DNA of 64,000 nt, from positions 1-64,000 of the forward strand of contig REDG01000035.1 in assembly GCA_007693605.1 (NCBI GenBank). The letters are read 5' to 3'. The position numbers and the translations under genes are program-made. The stretch is from Bradymonadales bacterium (GTDB taxonomy: Bacteria > Bdellovibrionota > UBA2394). Shown here piece after piece: positions 1 through 8,005 of this stretch. The notes under the pieces are model-generated. The model was not told the DNA's origin. It saw only the letters and a program-made list of their open reading frames with translations, and made no database searches. Numbering within the stretch: position 1 is the first letter of the stretch; each line of letters opens with the position of its first letter.

Positions 1-116
1 GCGCTTCGTCTTTCTACAAAATCGGCGGTATAGACGGTGCTATAGCCAGTTTTGTCTTCGGAAGCTGACCTCGACATCTTCTAACACGGCTCTTTTTAAA
101 AGTGCAAAGCCAAAAA

Positions 117-647
117 CTAGCGTCGTCGGATTTGCTCAAAGGCAATGGCTAGCCCGTTAATGCAGGATGCCAGTCTGGCCACATCATGAACGGTCTCGAC
201 ACTTCCCCCATGCTCAATCACCGACTTTTCATGGCCTTCCACACAGACCTCACAGCCATTGATCACGGAAACAGCCAAAGCGGCCATCTCAAAGGCCTTC
301 TTGCCCATCACAGGCTTTGCCATCACACTCATTCGAAAACCCGCAGGCTTTTGATAATCGTCCTTTTTTACAAAGTGACGAAATCGATAATAGTTGTTCG
401 CCACTCCCATCACGATGGCAGCATCTCTCGCCTCTGAAATTTCTTCGTCGGAGGCTTCAGATTCCTTTGCAGCCTTTTCGGCAAAGGCAATCAATTCGGG
501 ACAACGCACGGCCTCTGCACAGGCAAGAGCCGTTAAGGCTGACTCCTTTCGACTATAGCTCTCACTTTCAAAGAACTTCTTAAAGTTCAACTTCATATCC
601 GTAAGTGTTTGTCGGTCAAATTTTTCAAATAACTGGTCTGTGTTCAT
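117..647 (-). CDS. ahpD: AhpD-type alkylhydroperoxidase
   Basis: Carboxymuconolactone decarboxylase/AhpD-family protein, 176 aa, the same size as mycobacterial AhpD. The active-site signature is visible as C132-x2-C135-x3-H139 (GCEVCVEGHE). In the known family this dithiol reduces AhpC after it has destroyed a peroxide, in the cytoplasm. The start is supported by AGGAGA eight bases upstream. It lies 108 bp downstream of ahpC on the same strand, but a strong terminator sits between them (686-718), so it is probably expressed by read-through or from its own weak promoter. Pairing of AhpD with a mycobacterial-type AhpC supports the assignment. Confidence 0.9.
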   Translation of the reverse strand: MNTDQLFEKFDRQTLTDMKLNFKKFFESESYSRKESALTALACAEAVRCPELIAFAEKAAKESEASDEEISEARDAAIVMGVANNYYRFRHFVKKDDYQKPAGFRMSVMAKPVMGKKAFEMAALAVSVINGCEVCVEGHEKSVIEHGGSVETVHDVARLASCINGLAIAFEQIRRR

Positions 648-685
648 GGGGTTCTCCTGTCTCTGACATCGGGTTCGCTCAAAAA

Positions 686-718
686 AAGAGAGGGGCAGAT
701 GACCCGCCCCTCTCTCTT
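686..718 (-). terminator. Rho-independent terminator between ahpC and ahpD
   Basis: On the minus strand a GC-rich stem (GCCCCTCTC at 706-714 paired with GAGAGGGGC at 688-696, extended by A-T pairs) is followed by a run of seven T (681-687). It would end most transcripts from the perR-ahpC unit before ahpD. Confidence 0.8.
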
Positions 719-726
719 GGTACTCA

Positions 727-747
727 AACTAGTGGTTGGACCACTAG
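727..747. repeat. CTAGTGGTCCAA 12-mer within a perfect inverted repeat after ahpC
   Basis: The minus strand carries CTAGTGGTCCAACCACTAG just downstream of the ahpC stop codon; the exact 12-mer occupies 736-747. The arms CTAGTGGT and ACCACTAG are a perfect inverted repeat around a 3-base loop. It lies directly ahead of the 686-718 terminator. It is one of the copies of the dispersed gene-end motif described in the findings. Confidence 0.75.
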
Positions 748-755
748 CAGCGGGA

Positions 756-1340
756 TCAAGCAACTTTAAGAGTGTCTTTTCCTTTTTCCCAGCAGCTGGG
801 GCAAAGTTCATCCGTCTGGAGGGCGTCCAAAACTCGAATGAACTCTTTGGTGTTTCGTCCCACTTTTAAATCACAAACATCGACATATCGAATAATGTTG
901 TCGGGATCGACAATGAATGTCGCTCGAAGAGGGGCTCCTGCACCTTTTGCAAGAATGCCCAACTCTTTCGATAGGGTTTTATTGTAGTCAGCAATCATTG
1001 GAATGTTGATGTCCTTCAAATCGGGATGGTTGTTTCTCCATGCCAAATGAACATGCTCTGAGTCACAGCTAGCTCCTAGAACCACAGCGCCTCGGTCCTT
1101 AAACTCGCCGAGGTGCTTGTCGAAGTCGACAATTTCTGTCGGGCATACGAAGGTGAAATCGAGCGGCCAAAAGAAAATGACTCGCCACTTTCCCTTGCTG
1201 TCGTCGAGTGCAATCTCCTGAAAGTTTTCAAAATAGTTTTTGGTGTTTGAGGTGCAGGCCTGCAGCTTAAAACTGGGGAAAGTGTCTCCCACAGTGAGCA
1301 TCCCTCGATTCTGTGTTTCATTGGTTTCTGAGTTGTTCAT
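756..1340 (-). CDS. ahpC: Alkyl hydroperoxide reductase AhpC (2-Cys peroxiredoxin)
   Basis: Peroxiredoxin that reduces hydrogen peroxide and organic peroxides in the cytoplasm. The peroxidatic cysteine is C66 in DFTFVCPTEI. The C-terminal pair C180/C183 in DELCPSCW resembles the extra-cysteine tail of mycobacterial AhpC (DELCACNW) more than the single resolving cysteine of enteric AhpC, and that mycobacterial form is the one reduced by AhpD. Length is 194 aa, normal for the family. An AAGGAG Shine-Dalgarno precedes the ATG, and the gene follows the Fur-family regulator by 36 bp, so the two are probably co-transcribed and peroxide-controlled. Confidence 0.95.
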   Translation of the reverse strand: MNNSETNETQNRGMLTVGDTFPSFKLQACTSNTKNYFENFQEIALDDSKGKWRVIFFWPLDFTFVCPTEIVDFDKHLGEFKDRGAVVLGASCDSEHVHLAWRNNHPDLKDINIPMIADYNKTLSKELGILAKGAGAPLRATFIVDPDNIIRYVDVCDLKVGRNTKEFIRVLDALQTDELCPSCWEKGKDTLKVA

Positions 1341-1376
1341 TTTTACACTCCTTACTTCTTTTATTTTTCATTCGAC

Positions 1377-1814
1377 TTATCTGGTTTCACACTTTTCATT
1401 CGGGCTTTTCTTCTTTCGCCCACGAATCAAAACATCAATCTCGGCGATCTCGTAGCTGGCATCAATTTTTAAAAGTTTGGTATCCACTTCACAGAGGCGG
1501 GGGTCCAGATCAGTCAACTCGCCGGTGCTCTCATCGTAAAAGTGGAAATGGGGCTCGACATTGCAGTCGTATCGCAGCTTTTCAGTGCCAGGATCTTTCA
1601 CCGCTCGAATCAAACCGTGTTGGGTCAACAAATTGAGGGTGTTGTAGACGGTGGCCAAAGAGACGCTTGGCATTTTCTTCTCTACCGCAATTCGTACTTC
1701 TTCCGCCGTGGGATGAGATCGTGTGTTCAAAACAAAGTCTGCGATGGCCACCCGGGGGGCGGAGGCCTGAATGCCCAAATCATTGAGCTTCTGACGAATA
1801 GCTTCGAAAGACAT
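1377..1814 (-). CDS. Fur-family (PerR/Irr-like) transcriptional regulator
   Basis: A 145-aa Fur-superfamily repressor. It has an N-terminal winged helix with the recognition helix VSLATVYNTL (about 51-60) and the HPTAEEV motif (H34). The metal-sensing region has H89-x-H91 (PHFHFYDESTG). The CxxC pairs that hold structural zinc in PerR and Fur are absent, as in Irr-like members. Being first in an operon with ahpC, and preceded by two PerR/Fur-box dyads, suggests a peroxide-responsive autorepressor. Whether it senses peroxide (PerR), iron (Fur) or haem (Irr) cannot be read from sequence alone. Confidence 0.88.
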   Translation of the reverse strand: MSFEAIRQKLNDLGIQASAPRVAIADFVLNTRSHPTAEEVRIAVEKKMPSVSLATVYNTLNLLTQHGLIRAVKDPGTEKLRYDCNVEPHFHFYDESTGELTDLDPRLCEVDTKLLKIDASYEIAEIDVLIRGRKKKSPNEKCETR

Positions 1815-1823
1815 GCCTTTACT

Positions 1824-1855
1824 TTAGAATAATTCTAATATTAGAGCAAGTCTAA
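1824..1855. promoter_or_regulatory. Tandem PerR/Fur-box operators upstream of the regulator
   Basis: Bases 1824-1838 form TTAGAATAATTCTAA, a perfect 7-1-7 dyad that fits the PerR-box layout (TTATAATNATTATAA). Two bases further upstream of the gene lies TTAGAGCAAGTCTAA (1841-1855), a weaker dyad with TTAGA/TCTAA arms. They are 10-41 bp upstream of the regulator start codon, where they would overlap its promoter, which is the expected position for autorepression of the regulator-ahpC unit. Confidence 0.75.
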
Positions 1856-1892
1856 AATACTTGTTTCTGAAAACAGCAATCAGTTCAGGGGC

Positions 1893-2951
1893 TTAAGCCT
1901 GTTCGCTCAAGAGGCTTTCAATAGCCATTCTAATGTCTTTCTTTTGGGGAACGCTGTGATTCTCCAGCACGGGGCTCAATCCGATCCCAGGCACCGCTTT
2001 TCCGCAAAGAAGCTTCGGACGGACCGCCAGCTCGTAGAACATCTCATCCACAACCCGTCTCAACAAATGCTCAGCAAAATTTGAGATCTCGGTTTCCTCG
2101 TTCACGAAGATGACTCGGCCCGTCTTTCGAATCGACTTTGTGATGGCCTCCCAGTCATAGGGAATCAAACTCCTGAGGTCGATCACTTCGATATCGCCCT
2201 TAGACTCCTTTTTCAATTCTTCTGCGACTTGCAGGGAGATCGGCGCAAGTCGACCATGGGTGATGAGAGTCGCATCTCGTCCTTCTCTCGCAATCTTTGC
2301 TTTCCCAATGGGAATCTCCACTTCTTCAAGTTTTGGCCAATTGGGTTTCCATTTCGAGCGGTCTCCAATGGGGGCATCGATCATTTTTTTCAAAGCCTTT
2401 TCGTCTTCCGGTTCGCCCGGAATCAAATCTCGGCCCTTCGCTCGGAGGAGGGCTTTGGGCTTCAAATACAAAACGGGGTTATCGTCTTTAATCGCCGCGA
2501 TCATCAATCCGTAGGCGTCGAGTGCGGTCGAGGGGCAAACCACCTTCATGCCGTGAATTTTTGAAGCAATGCTGTCGAATGAATGCGAGTGATAAATTGA
2601 GCCATGAATCCCGCTTCCGGTGGGGGTCATGAAAACGACCGGGCAGGGCATCAGGCCCCCCGAACACCACAAGCTATTGCCAGCCAACTTCAGTAAATCA
2701 ATGGTGTTAAAAATATAGTCGACGAACTGAATCTCAGCGACGGGCCGAGAGCCCGCCCAGCCCAAACCAATGGCAGCTCCCACAATTCCTCTCTCGTCGA
2801 GCGGAGAGTTCCAAGCTCGTTTCAGACCTTGAGTCGCTGTGAAAACCCCGCCCAAGGGAGGGCCGACATCTTCGCCAAAAATCTCCTGAACCCCTAAGTT
2901 CTCTTCGCCATAGTGAAGGGCCATTCGAATGGCCTGCGCCATATTTGCCAT
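1893..2951 (-). CDS. 2-oxoacid dehydrogenase E1 component, beta subunit
   Basis: Transketolase-like E1 beta subunit of a pyruvate or branched-chain 2-oxoacid dehydrogenase complex; with the alpha subunit it performs the thiamine-diphosphate-dependent decarboxylation. Family features include FGEDVGPPLGGVF near the N-terminus, ERGIVGAAIGLGWAG and the C-terminal GRVIFVNEET segment. I place the start at the ATG at 2951 (352 aa): it has a GGGGGAAG Shine-Dalgarno and follows the alpha-subunit stop by 4 bp, whereas an earlier in-frame start would run back into the alpha gene. No E2 or E3 genes are in the window, so the exact substrate is undecided. Confidence 0.9.
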   Translation of the reverse strand: MANMAQAIRMALHYGEENLGVQEIFGEDVGPPLGGVFTATQGLKRAWNSPLDERGIVGAAIGLGWAGSRPVAEIQFVDYIFNTIDLLKLAGNSLWCSGGLMPCPVVFMTPTGSGIHGSIYHSHSFDSIASKIHGMKVVCPSTALDAYGLMIAAIKDDNPVLYLKPKALLRAKGRDLIPGEPEDEKALKKMIDAPIGDRSKWKPNWPKLEEVEIPIGKAKIAREGRDATLITHGRLAPISLQVAEELKKESKGDIEVIDLRSLIPYDWEAITKSIRKTGRVIFVNEETEISNFAEHLLRRVVDEMFYELAVRPKLLCGKAVPGIGLSPVLENHSVPQKKDIRMAIESLLSEQA

Positions 2952-2955
2952 AAAC

Positions 2956-4002
2956 TTAACTTCCCCCTTTTTTTGGGTAACTCTTATCGACGCCTTCCAC
3001 AAAAACGCCATTCCAAATATCTTCCGGCTCTGGATAAGGCTCTTTCTTGACTTGATTGTAGGCTTCGTCGCACTCCTTCTGACAGTCTGACCAAACTTTC
3101 TTGAGATCTTCGGTCTTCATCAAGCCTCTCTTTTTCAGTTCGGCTTCAAAAACCTCAATGCAATCCACCTCGTCCACCCGATTTGCACCAGAAGATGAGC
3201 TGTGGCCATGAAGTCGACTCGTCTTTGCTTCCAACAAATAAGGCCCCCGAGTCTTTCGAATATGTTCGATGGCCTCCTGAATCGCTCGATAAGATTCCAC
3301 CGGATCATTTCCATTAATCGTTTTTCCGGGCATGCCCTCAAAGGCTTTCGCCCAATTCGAAATGCTCCCTTCTCCGTGCTGGTCTTTCCAGGGTGTTGAG
3401 ATTCCGTAGGCGTTATTGACCACCACAATCAAAATCGGAAGAGGGTTGGCGGGTCGAGTCGCCCAAACGAGACAGGAATGGAAATCTCCCTCTGCTGTTC
3501 CTGCGTCACCTCCGGTTACAATACTCAGGCCGTCTCCTCCGTGGCGCTTCTGAGCGATCGCCGTTCCAATCACGGTGGAGTACTGCGTCTCAATGGTGGG
3601 AGAGACGGGCATGATATTCCACTTAGGAATGCAGTAGTGATTCACAAAATTTCGTCCACGGGAGTAGGGGTCTGTGACAGCCGTTCGCATCTGTCGAATG
3701 GTGTCGATTGGCTTAGCACCCATGGCCAAGGCGATTCCGCTGCTGCGGTAATGTAGGTGAAGATAGTCGAAGTCGTTGCCTTGGCCTTTTCGAACCTGAA
3801 GCCCCAGCGGAACTCCAAAGCCTTCTTCTCCGGGACCTCCAATCCAGAAAAAGCCGTCACCGCCCTTGCTCATTTTGATCAGTCGTTCTTCAAGAACCCG
3901 ATTCAAAACCATCAGGCGATGCATTTTTTTTAAGAGCTCAGGACCTAAGCTTTCGTAGGGATCTGAACTTCGCCGATTCATTGTCTTTACTTTTCCTGTC
4001 AT
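2956..4002 (-). CDS. 2-oxoacid dehydrogenase E1 component, alpha subunit
   Basis: E1 alpha subunit binding thiamine diphosphate. The ThDP motif is visible as GGDAGTAEGDF followed by NNAYGIST, with the usual spacing (about residues 165-203), and a family-typical SRGR phosphorylation-loop-like segment lies before it. It resembles branched-chain/pyruvate E1 alpha proteins of the two-gene E1 type. The start is uncertain: ATGs at 4002 and 3981 and a GTG at 4011 are all possible; 4002 has GGG eight bases upstream. It is co-directional with the beta gene 4 bp downstream. Confidence 0.88.
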   Translation of the reverse strand: MTGKVKTMNRRSSDPYESLGPELLKKMHRLMVLNRVLEERLIKMSKGGDGFFWIGGPGEEGFGVPLGLQVRKGQGNDFDYLHLHYRSSGIALAMGAKPIDTIRQMRTAVTDPYSRGRNFVNHYCIPKWNIMPVSPTIETQYSTVIGTAIAQKRHGGDGLSIVTGGDAGTAEGDFHSCLVWATRPANPLPILIVVVNNAYGISTPWKDQHGEGSISNWAKAFEGMPGKTINGNDPVESYRAIQEAIEHIRKTRGPYLLEAKTSRLHGHSSSSGANRVDEVDCIEVFEAELKKRGLMKTEDLKKVWSDCQKECDEAYNQVKKEPYPEPEDIWNGVFVEGVDKSYPKKGGS

Positions 4003-4086
4003 TGTTTTCACCCTGCCTTTTGAAATATTCTGAATTGGGGCTTGTGTCCAATCGTAAAGCCTTAAAATCAGCCCGTTCTAGGGGCC

Positions 4087-4680
4087 CTAAGCGGGTAAAT
4101 TCTTCACAAAATGAACAAAATACCGAAAGCCCGACCAAAGAGCAGCCAAGACGGAGATTCCCAAAAGGATCTGACCCCAAATGAGAACTTGCTCCCAGTT
4201 CAAAAGTAAAAGGCTAATGGCGACAAATTGAATGGCCGTCTTTATTTTTCCACCTCGATCAGCGGGGACGACCAGTCCGACGCTTGATGCAATTCCCCGC
4301 AGTCCGGTGACGGCAATTTCTCGACCCACCGTGACGATCACCATGACTGGCCCCAAAAGAGACAGAAGCCGCTCGTCTCCTGCCACATCCAAGCGACCGA
4401 GCCACAGCAACATGATCATCGTGCACACAATGATCAGCTTGTCGGCAAGGGGGTCAAGTAGAACGCCCAACCTCGATTCCGACTGGTAGCGACGAGCGAT
4501 ATAGCCATCCACTCCATCAGAGATCGCAACCGCCACAAAGGTAATGGTCGCTCCGATGTTGAAGTCCCAATACAGAAGCAGAATGATGAGGGGCACAGCA
4601 ATCACTCGACTCACCGTAATGAGATTGGGCAGCAGATAAAAATCTGACTGATGAATGGAGTCCTTTTGGCGTTTCATCAC
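4087..4680 (-). CDS. pgsA: CDP-diacylglycerol-glycerol-3-phosphate 3-phosphatidyltransferase
   Basis: Inner-membrane CDP-alcohol phosphatidyltransferase that makes phosphatidylglycerol phosphate, the first committed step to phosphatidylglycerol and cardiolipin. The family signature DG-x2-AR-x8-G-x3-D-x3-D is complete (DGVDGYIARR through DPLADK, about residues 51-77). Hydrophobic segments surround it and continue to the C-terminus. Length (197 aa) is typical. Its ATG overlaps the stop of the upstream lipoprotein gene by 4 bases, so translation is likely coupled. Confidence 0.93.
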   Translation of the reverse strand: MMKRQKDSIHQSDFYLLPNLITVSRVIAVPLIILLLYWDFNIGATITFVAVAISDGVDGYIARRYQSESRLGVLLDPLADKLIIVCTMIMLLWLGRLDVAGDERLLSLLGPVMVIVTVGREIAVTGLRGIASSVGLVVPADRGGKIKTAIQFVAISLLLLNWEQVLIWGQILLGISVLAALWSGFRYFVHFVKNLPA

Positions 4681-5315
4681 TGAACTTCCAAAAATCGTAG
4701 GGAAGGGGCGCTTTGATCGCCTTGAAAGGAGTAGCGCAGAGAGCCATAGGGGCCACTAATGTATAGAATCAGATGATCTACTTCTTTGAACTCATACTTA
4801 GGAAACTGAATTCGATAGGTTTCGCCAAACCGACTCATACTTGGAAAGAAGTGTCGCTGGCTCTCCTCGCGAGACGAAAACCTTTCAATTCGAGTGGGGC
4901 TTACCCGCAGATCTCCCGATTCATCCTCTAGGCTGAGTCGCCAAGAGGAGTTGGGTCGGTGAAAGTCGTTAAGCCTGGCATCTCTTGTCATCGCCGTGAG
5001 AATGAAAACAACATAACTCTCTTCTTCTGCCAGTTGTTCTAAAGCCAGCGCATTCTGTTCGCTCTCACTTAAACGGAAGCTTCGAGTCATTTCTTCTACG
5101 TAGGCTTCTCTTAAGCGAGCATTCCAATGGGTGACATTGGCTTGCAAGACGATATCAAAGTTGCTGGAAACGCTTCTTTCCTGGGTCTGACTTCGATACA
5201 AGGACTCGTAGGGGCTCTCCCCACGAATGGGATCAAAAAAATGCCGGCCACCATCTCCGCCCTTGGAGCAGGCCGCCAGAATCAAAAGACCGCAAGCCAG
5301 AAGGTTTCGTTTCAT
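4677..5315 (-). CDS. Predicted lipoprotein of unknown function
   Basis: A 212-aa protein starting with a short charged region, a hydrophobic stretch and a lipobox (LILAAC, lipidated cysteine C16), followed by a glycine/aspartate-rich linker. This indicates a lipoprotein anchored in the inner or outer membrane. The mature part is predicted to be mixed alpha/beta and I recognise no domain. It overlaps both pyrE upstream and pgsA downstream by 4 bases, so it is firmly within that operon, but neither neighbour suggests a role. Confidence 0.8.
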   Translation of the reverse strand: MKRNLLACGLLILAACSKGGDGGRHFFDPIRGESPYESLYRSQTQERSVSSNFDIVLQANVTHWNARLREAYVEEMTRSFRLSESEQNALALEQLAEEESYVVFILTAMTRDARLNDFHRPNSSWRLSLEDESGDLRVSPTRIERFSSREESQRHFFPSMSRFGETYRIQFPKYEFKEVDHLILYISGPYGSLRYSFQGDQSAPSLRFLEVQ

Positions 5316-5860
5316 TCCTCTACGATTCCAAAGTCCCTCTTTTGATACAAGCTACAAAAGCGATAACCCGCATTTTTTATTTTTTCGCCGCCTCCTTCTT
5401 CTCGATCGACAACGGCGAGAATGCCCAAGACCTTCCAGCCGTGTTTTTCGAGCTTCTGCACGGCATCGAGGCTTGACTTTCCACTCGTCACCACATCCTC
5501 CAACACCACGACCGGACTTTCAGAAGGAAGCAAGTCCCCGCCCTCAATCAGTTGCTGGAGTCCATGTTCCTTGGCTTCCTTTCGAACAATGAAGGCGGTG
5601 AGAGGAGAGGACTTCATATGAGAGGTGATTGCCACGGCCGTTGCCAAAGGATCGGCGCCCAGAGTAAGCCCGCCAGCCCCGCGTGCTTCCGGAAACTCGG
5701 CCTGAATCTTGTCAAAAAGTTCTTGGCCCAACCAGTAAGCCCCATCGGCCGTCAAACTCACTCTCTTGACATCGATATAGAATTGCGACTTTCGACCGGA
5801 AGAGAGTGTCACGGCCTTTCGTTGAAAAGCTCGCTCTTTCAATAGATCTAAAAGATTCAT
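5312..5860 (-). CDS. pyrE: Orotate phosphoribosyltransferase
   Basis: Transfers phosphoribosyl from PRPP to orotate, forming orotidine monophosphate in pyrimidine synthesis. The PRPP-binding motif VVVLEDVVTSGKSS lies at about residues 117-130, and the substrate region GADPLATAVA and the loop VRKEAKEHG match the family. At 182 aa it is a normal short-form OPRTase. Start and stop overlap its neighbours by 4 bases each. No other pyrimidine gene is nearby. Confidence 0.95.
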   Translation of the reverse strand: MNLLDLLKERAFQRKAVTLSSGRKSQFYIDVKRVSLTADGAYWLGQELFDKIQAEFPEARGAGGLTLGADPLATAVAITSHMKSSPLTAFIVRKEAKEHGLQQLIEGGDLLPSESPVVVLEDVVTSGKSSLDAVQKLEKHGWKVLGILAVVDREEGGGEKIKNAGYRFCSLYQKRDFGIVEE

Positions 5861-6171
5861 GTTAGCAGCTCCCTTAACTCATAGACTTTTTTCAGGTCTC
5901 CTCGAAGCTTCAGTTTTCGAGTCGCCAGGGCCCAGGGGATATTGAGCTTCCCTTCAATTAGCTTCTGAAAGTCCTCTTCACTGAGTTCAAGCGCACAGTC
6001 CGGATTGGGAGCCTCTCCTGATTCCACTTTGATCGGACTTCGACTTAAGTCGATATGCCAAATCTCCGCATCGATCTTGATTTGGTAGACACCGGCCCGA
6101 GCCTGAAGCCGATCGGCTTTCGCCTGAAGATATTGGTTGACTGTGACTTCGAAGAAATCATGCAGACTCAT
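5857..6171 (-). CDS. SCP2 sterol-binding-domain protein
   Basis: A 104-aa stand-alone SCP2-like domain, a fold that binds hydrophobic ligands such as fatty acyl groups. The pattern of short strands (YQIKIDAEIWHIDL), a charged turn and the C-terminal helix with GKLNIPWALATRKLKLRGDL is typical. I chose the ATG at 6171 because it overlaps the upstream stop as ATGA; a GTG at 6189 would lengthen it by six residues. Ligand unknown. Its place between a membrane-microdomain module and pyrE gives no specific hint. Confidence 0.78.
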   Translation of the reverse strand: MSLHDFFEVTVNQYLQAKADRLQARAGVYQIKIDAEIWHIDLSRSPIKVESGEAPNPDCALELSEEDFQKLIEGKLNIPWALATRKLKLRGDLKKVYELRELLT

Positions 6172-6923
6172 CGCTGAAAGCGTCTCCACCGAGCTTTGGG
6201 CTCTAAAATCTCTTTGGCGATGATCGCGCTCTGTACGCCCCGAGGAAAGTGCAGGTCAAAGAAGTTCGCACCAGGGCCTCGGCGGGCATAGGGACGATCT
6301 GTTCTGGCATAGGCCGAAGGGGGCAAGGCCCGACGGTCTCCTAACTCCGATTCGCGAAGACTCTCAATCTCTGCCACTTCCACATCTTCAGGCCCACCGA
6401 TTTCATATTCACCGATCTCGGGCACATCTTTGTCAATGGCTCCAATCTGCTCAAGAAAATCTTCAATCTGAACTTCCAGATTTCCGCCTTGGCGAAGCAC
6501 TCGATAGGGGGCTTGTCGAGCTTGTTCTTCCGCTTCCTCAAGGCTGCTGGAATCCCCCTCCCAGCCTGAACTGTAGGGCTGTTCCGCTTCTCCCGAGGAG
6601 GGTAGGTTCGAGTTCTCTGAAGACGGGGTGGAAGAGGGAAGCTCCTCATCCCACTTGATGCTCTCCGCTTGATCCCTTCGCCCTCGGCCTTGCCCAGTAG
6701 GGGCCCAGTCCCCCGAACTGGATGGAGGGAGGGGCTGAGGTTTGGCTCGCTCTGCTCGTACAGGTGGAGCGTCGACCTTCTCCCGAGCTTCGCGGCCCAT
6801 TTTTTCTCGGGCTTCTTTCAAGCGCTGCTTTCGCTTGCGCTCCACCCACCAGCTGAAGACCCAAATGGCCACGACTAAGAGGAAAAACCAGTTTCCCTCG
6901 GCTGTTAGAAGGCTTGGTTCCAT
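6168..6923 (-). CDS. Membrane-anchored low-complexity protein
   Basis: A 251-aa protein with one N-terminal membrane segment (about residues 11-27, WFFLLVVAIWVFSWW) followed by a basic stretch and then a long Ser/Pro/Glu-rich, probably disordered cytoplasmic tail. It abuts the floA stop codon with no gap, in the position held by a third small gene in the yqeZ-floA-yqfB operon of Bacillus, so a role linked to the FloA/NfeD module is a reasonable inference. I recognise no catalytic domain. Confidence 0.7.
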   Translation of the reverse strand: MEPSLLTAEGNWFFLLVVAIWVFSWWVERKRKQRLKEAREKMGREAREKVDAPPVRAERAKPQPLPPSSSGDWAPTGQGRGRRDQAESIKWDEELPSSTPSSENSNLPSSGEAEQPYSSGWEGDSSSLEEAEEQARQAPYRVLRQGGNLEVQIEDFLEQIGAIDKDVPEIGEYEIGGPEDVEVAEIESLRESELGDRRALPPSAYARTDRPYARRGPGANFFDLHFPRGVQSAIIAKEILEPKARWRRFQR

Positions 6924-7904
6924 TTACTGCTCAGTTTTTGCCTGGTTACTTTGCTTGGCAATCCCTTCTCGCATTTCCGTGTCAGACACAATATTTCTCA
7001 TTTGATAGTAGTCCATCACGCCCAGATTTCCTGCTCGAAAGGCGTCGGCCATGGCCATTGGAATCAGAGCCTCTTTCTCAATGACATTGGCGCGCATTTC
7101 TTGAGCTTTGGCCTTCATCTCTTGTTCAGCAGCAATCGCCATGGCTCGGCGCGACTCGGCCTTGGCTTGCGCGACTTTCTTGTCCGCTTCAGCCTGGTCT
7201 GTTTGCAGCTTCGCTCCGATGTTTTCTCCGACATCAACATCAGCGATATCAATAGAAAGAATCTCGAAGGCGGTTCCGGCATCTAGGCCTTTCGAGAGAA
7301 CCGTCTTTGAAATTTTGTCCGGATTTTCAAGAACTCCTTTGTGCGACTCTGCGCTTCCGATCGTGGAGACAATCCCTTCACCGACCCGAGCGATGATGGT
7401 TTCTTCTCCGGCTCCTCCGACCAACTTTTCAATATTGGCTCGTACCGTTACCCGGGTGACGGCCTTCAACTGAATTCCGTCTTTCGCGACGGCGGCAACG
7501 ATCGGGGTGGTGATGACTTTGGGGTTCACGGTCATCTTGACGGCCTCCAAGACATCTCGACCGGCCAAGTCAATCGCGCAGGCCCTTTCAAAGGTTAAGT
7601 TAATATTCGCTTTGTCGGCAGAGATCAGTGCCTGCACCACTCTCTGAACATTTCCTCGGGCGAGGTAGTGAGTTTCTAACTGGTCGCTGGTGACGGGGAG
7701 CCCCGCTTTAATTGCGGCCACTCTCGACAGAACAATCACTCGCGGATTGACCCCCCGAAGACGCATTCCAATCAAGGTTCCAATTCCAACATAGGCCCCC
7801 GACAACAAGGCCTGTACAAACAGGGCGACCGGAACAATCCACAAAATGAAAACAAAGAGGATGACCGATATAAAAATCACAAATAATAAGACGGTTGCGT
7901 CCAT
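6924..7904 (-). CDS. floA: Flotillin-like protein FloA
   Basis: SPFH/flotillin-like membrane-microdomain scaffold of the FloA (YqfA) family. An N-terminal hydrophobic hairpin (about residues 5-48) is followed by the SPFH domain and an Ala/Glu-rich coiled coil (about 230-290). The family-typical [20 protein letters not shown] and the C-terminal [16 protein letters not shown] are both present, and the length (326 aa) is normal. An AAGGAG ribosome site precedes the start. It follows the NfeD-protease gene, the same order as in Bacillus, where the two form an operon. Confidence 0.94.
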   Translation of the reverse strand: MDATVLLFVIFISVILFVFILWIVPVALFVQALLSGAYVGIGTLIGMRLRGVNPRVIVLSRVAAIKAGLPVTSDQLETHYLARGNVQRVVQALISADKANINLTFERACAIDLAGRDVLEAVKMTVNPKVITTPIVAAVAKDGIQLKAVTRVTVRANIEKLVGGAGEETIIARVGEGIVSTIGSAESHKGVLENPDKISKTVLSKGLDAGTAFEILSIDIADVDVGENIGAKLQTDQAEADKKVAQAKAESRRAMAIAAEQEMKAKAQEMRANVIEKEALIPMAMADAFRAGNLGVMDYYQMRNIVSDTEMREGIAKQSNQAKTEQ

Positions 7905-8005
7905 AAGAAAAATTCTCCTTCAATTGATTAATCTCTGATTCTGTCTATTGCCACGGAGACTAACAAAATTTTCTGAACTTGGCAGGCCAGATTTTCGAAA
8001 AGTCT

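Noticed and set aside
1-77. Minus-strand frame starting ATG at 77 and open to the window edge
   Set aside because: Only 25 codons are visible, no ribosome site and no recognisable sequence; cannot be told from chance.
4050-4086. CCCG...CGGG dyad after pgsA as terminator
   Set aside because: Outer stem only 4 bp with no convincing T-run; downstream E1 genes could be separately transcribed but this is not shown.
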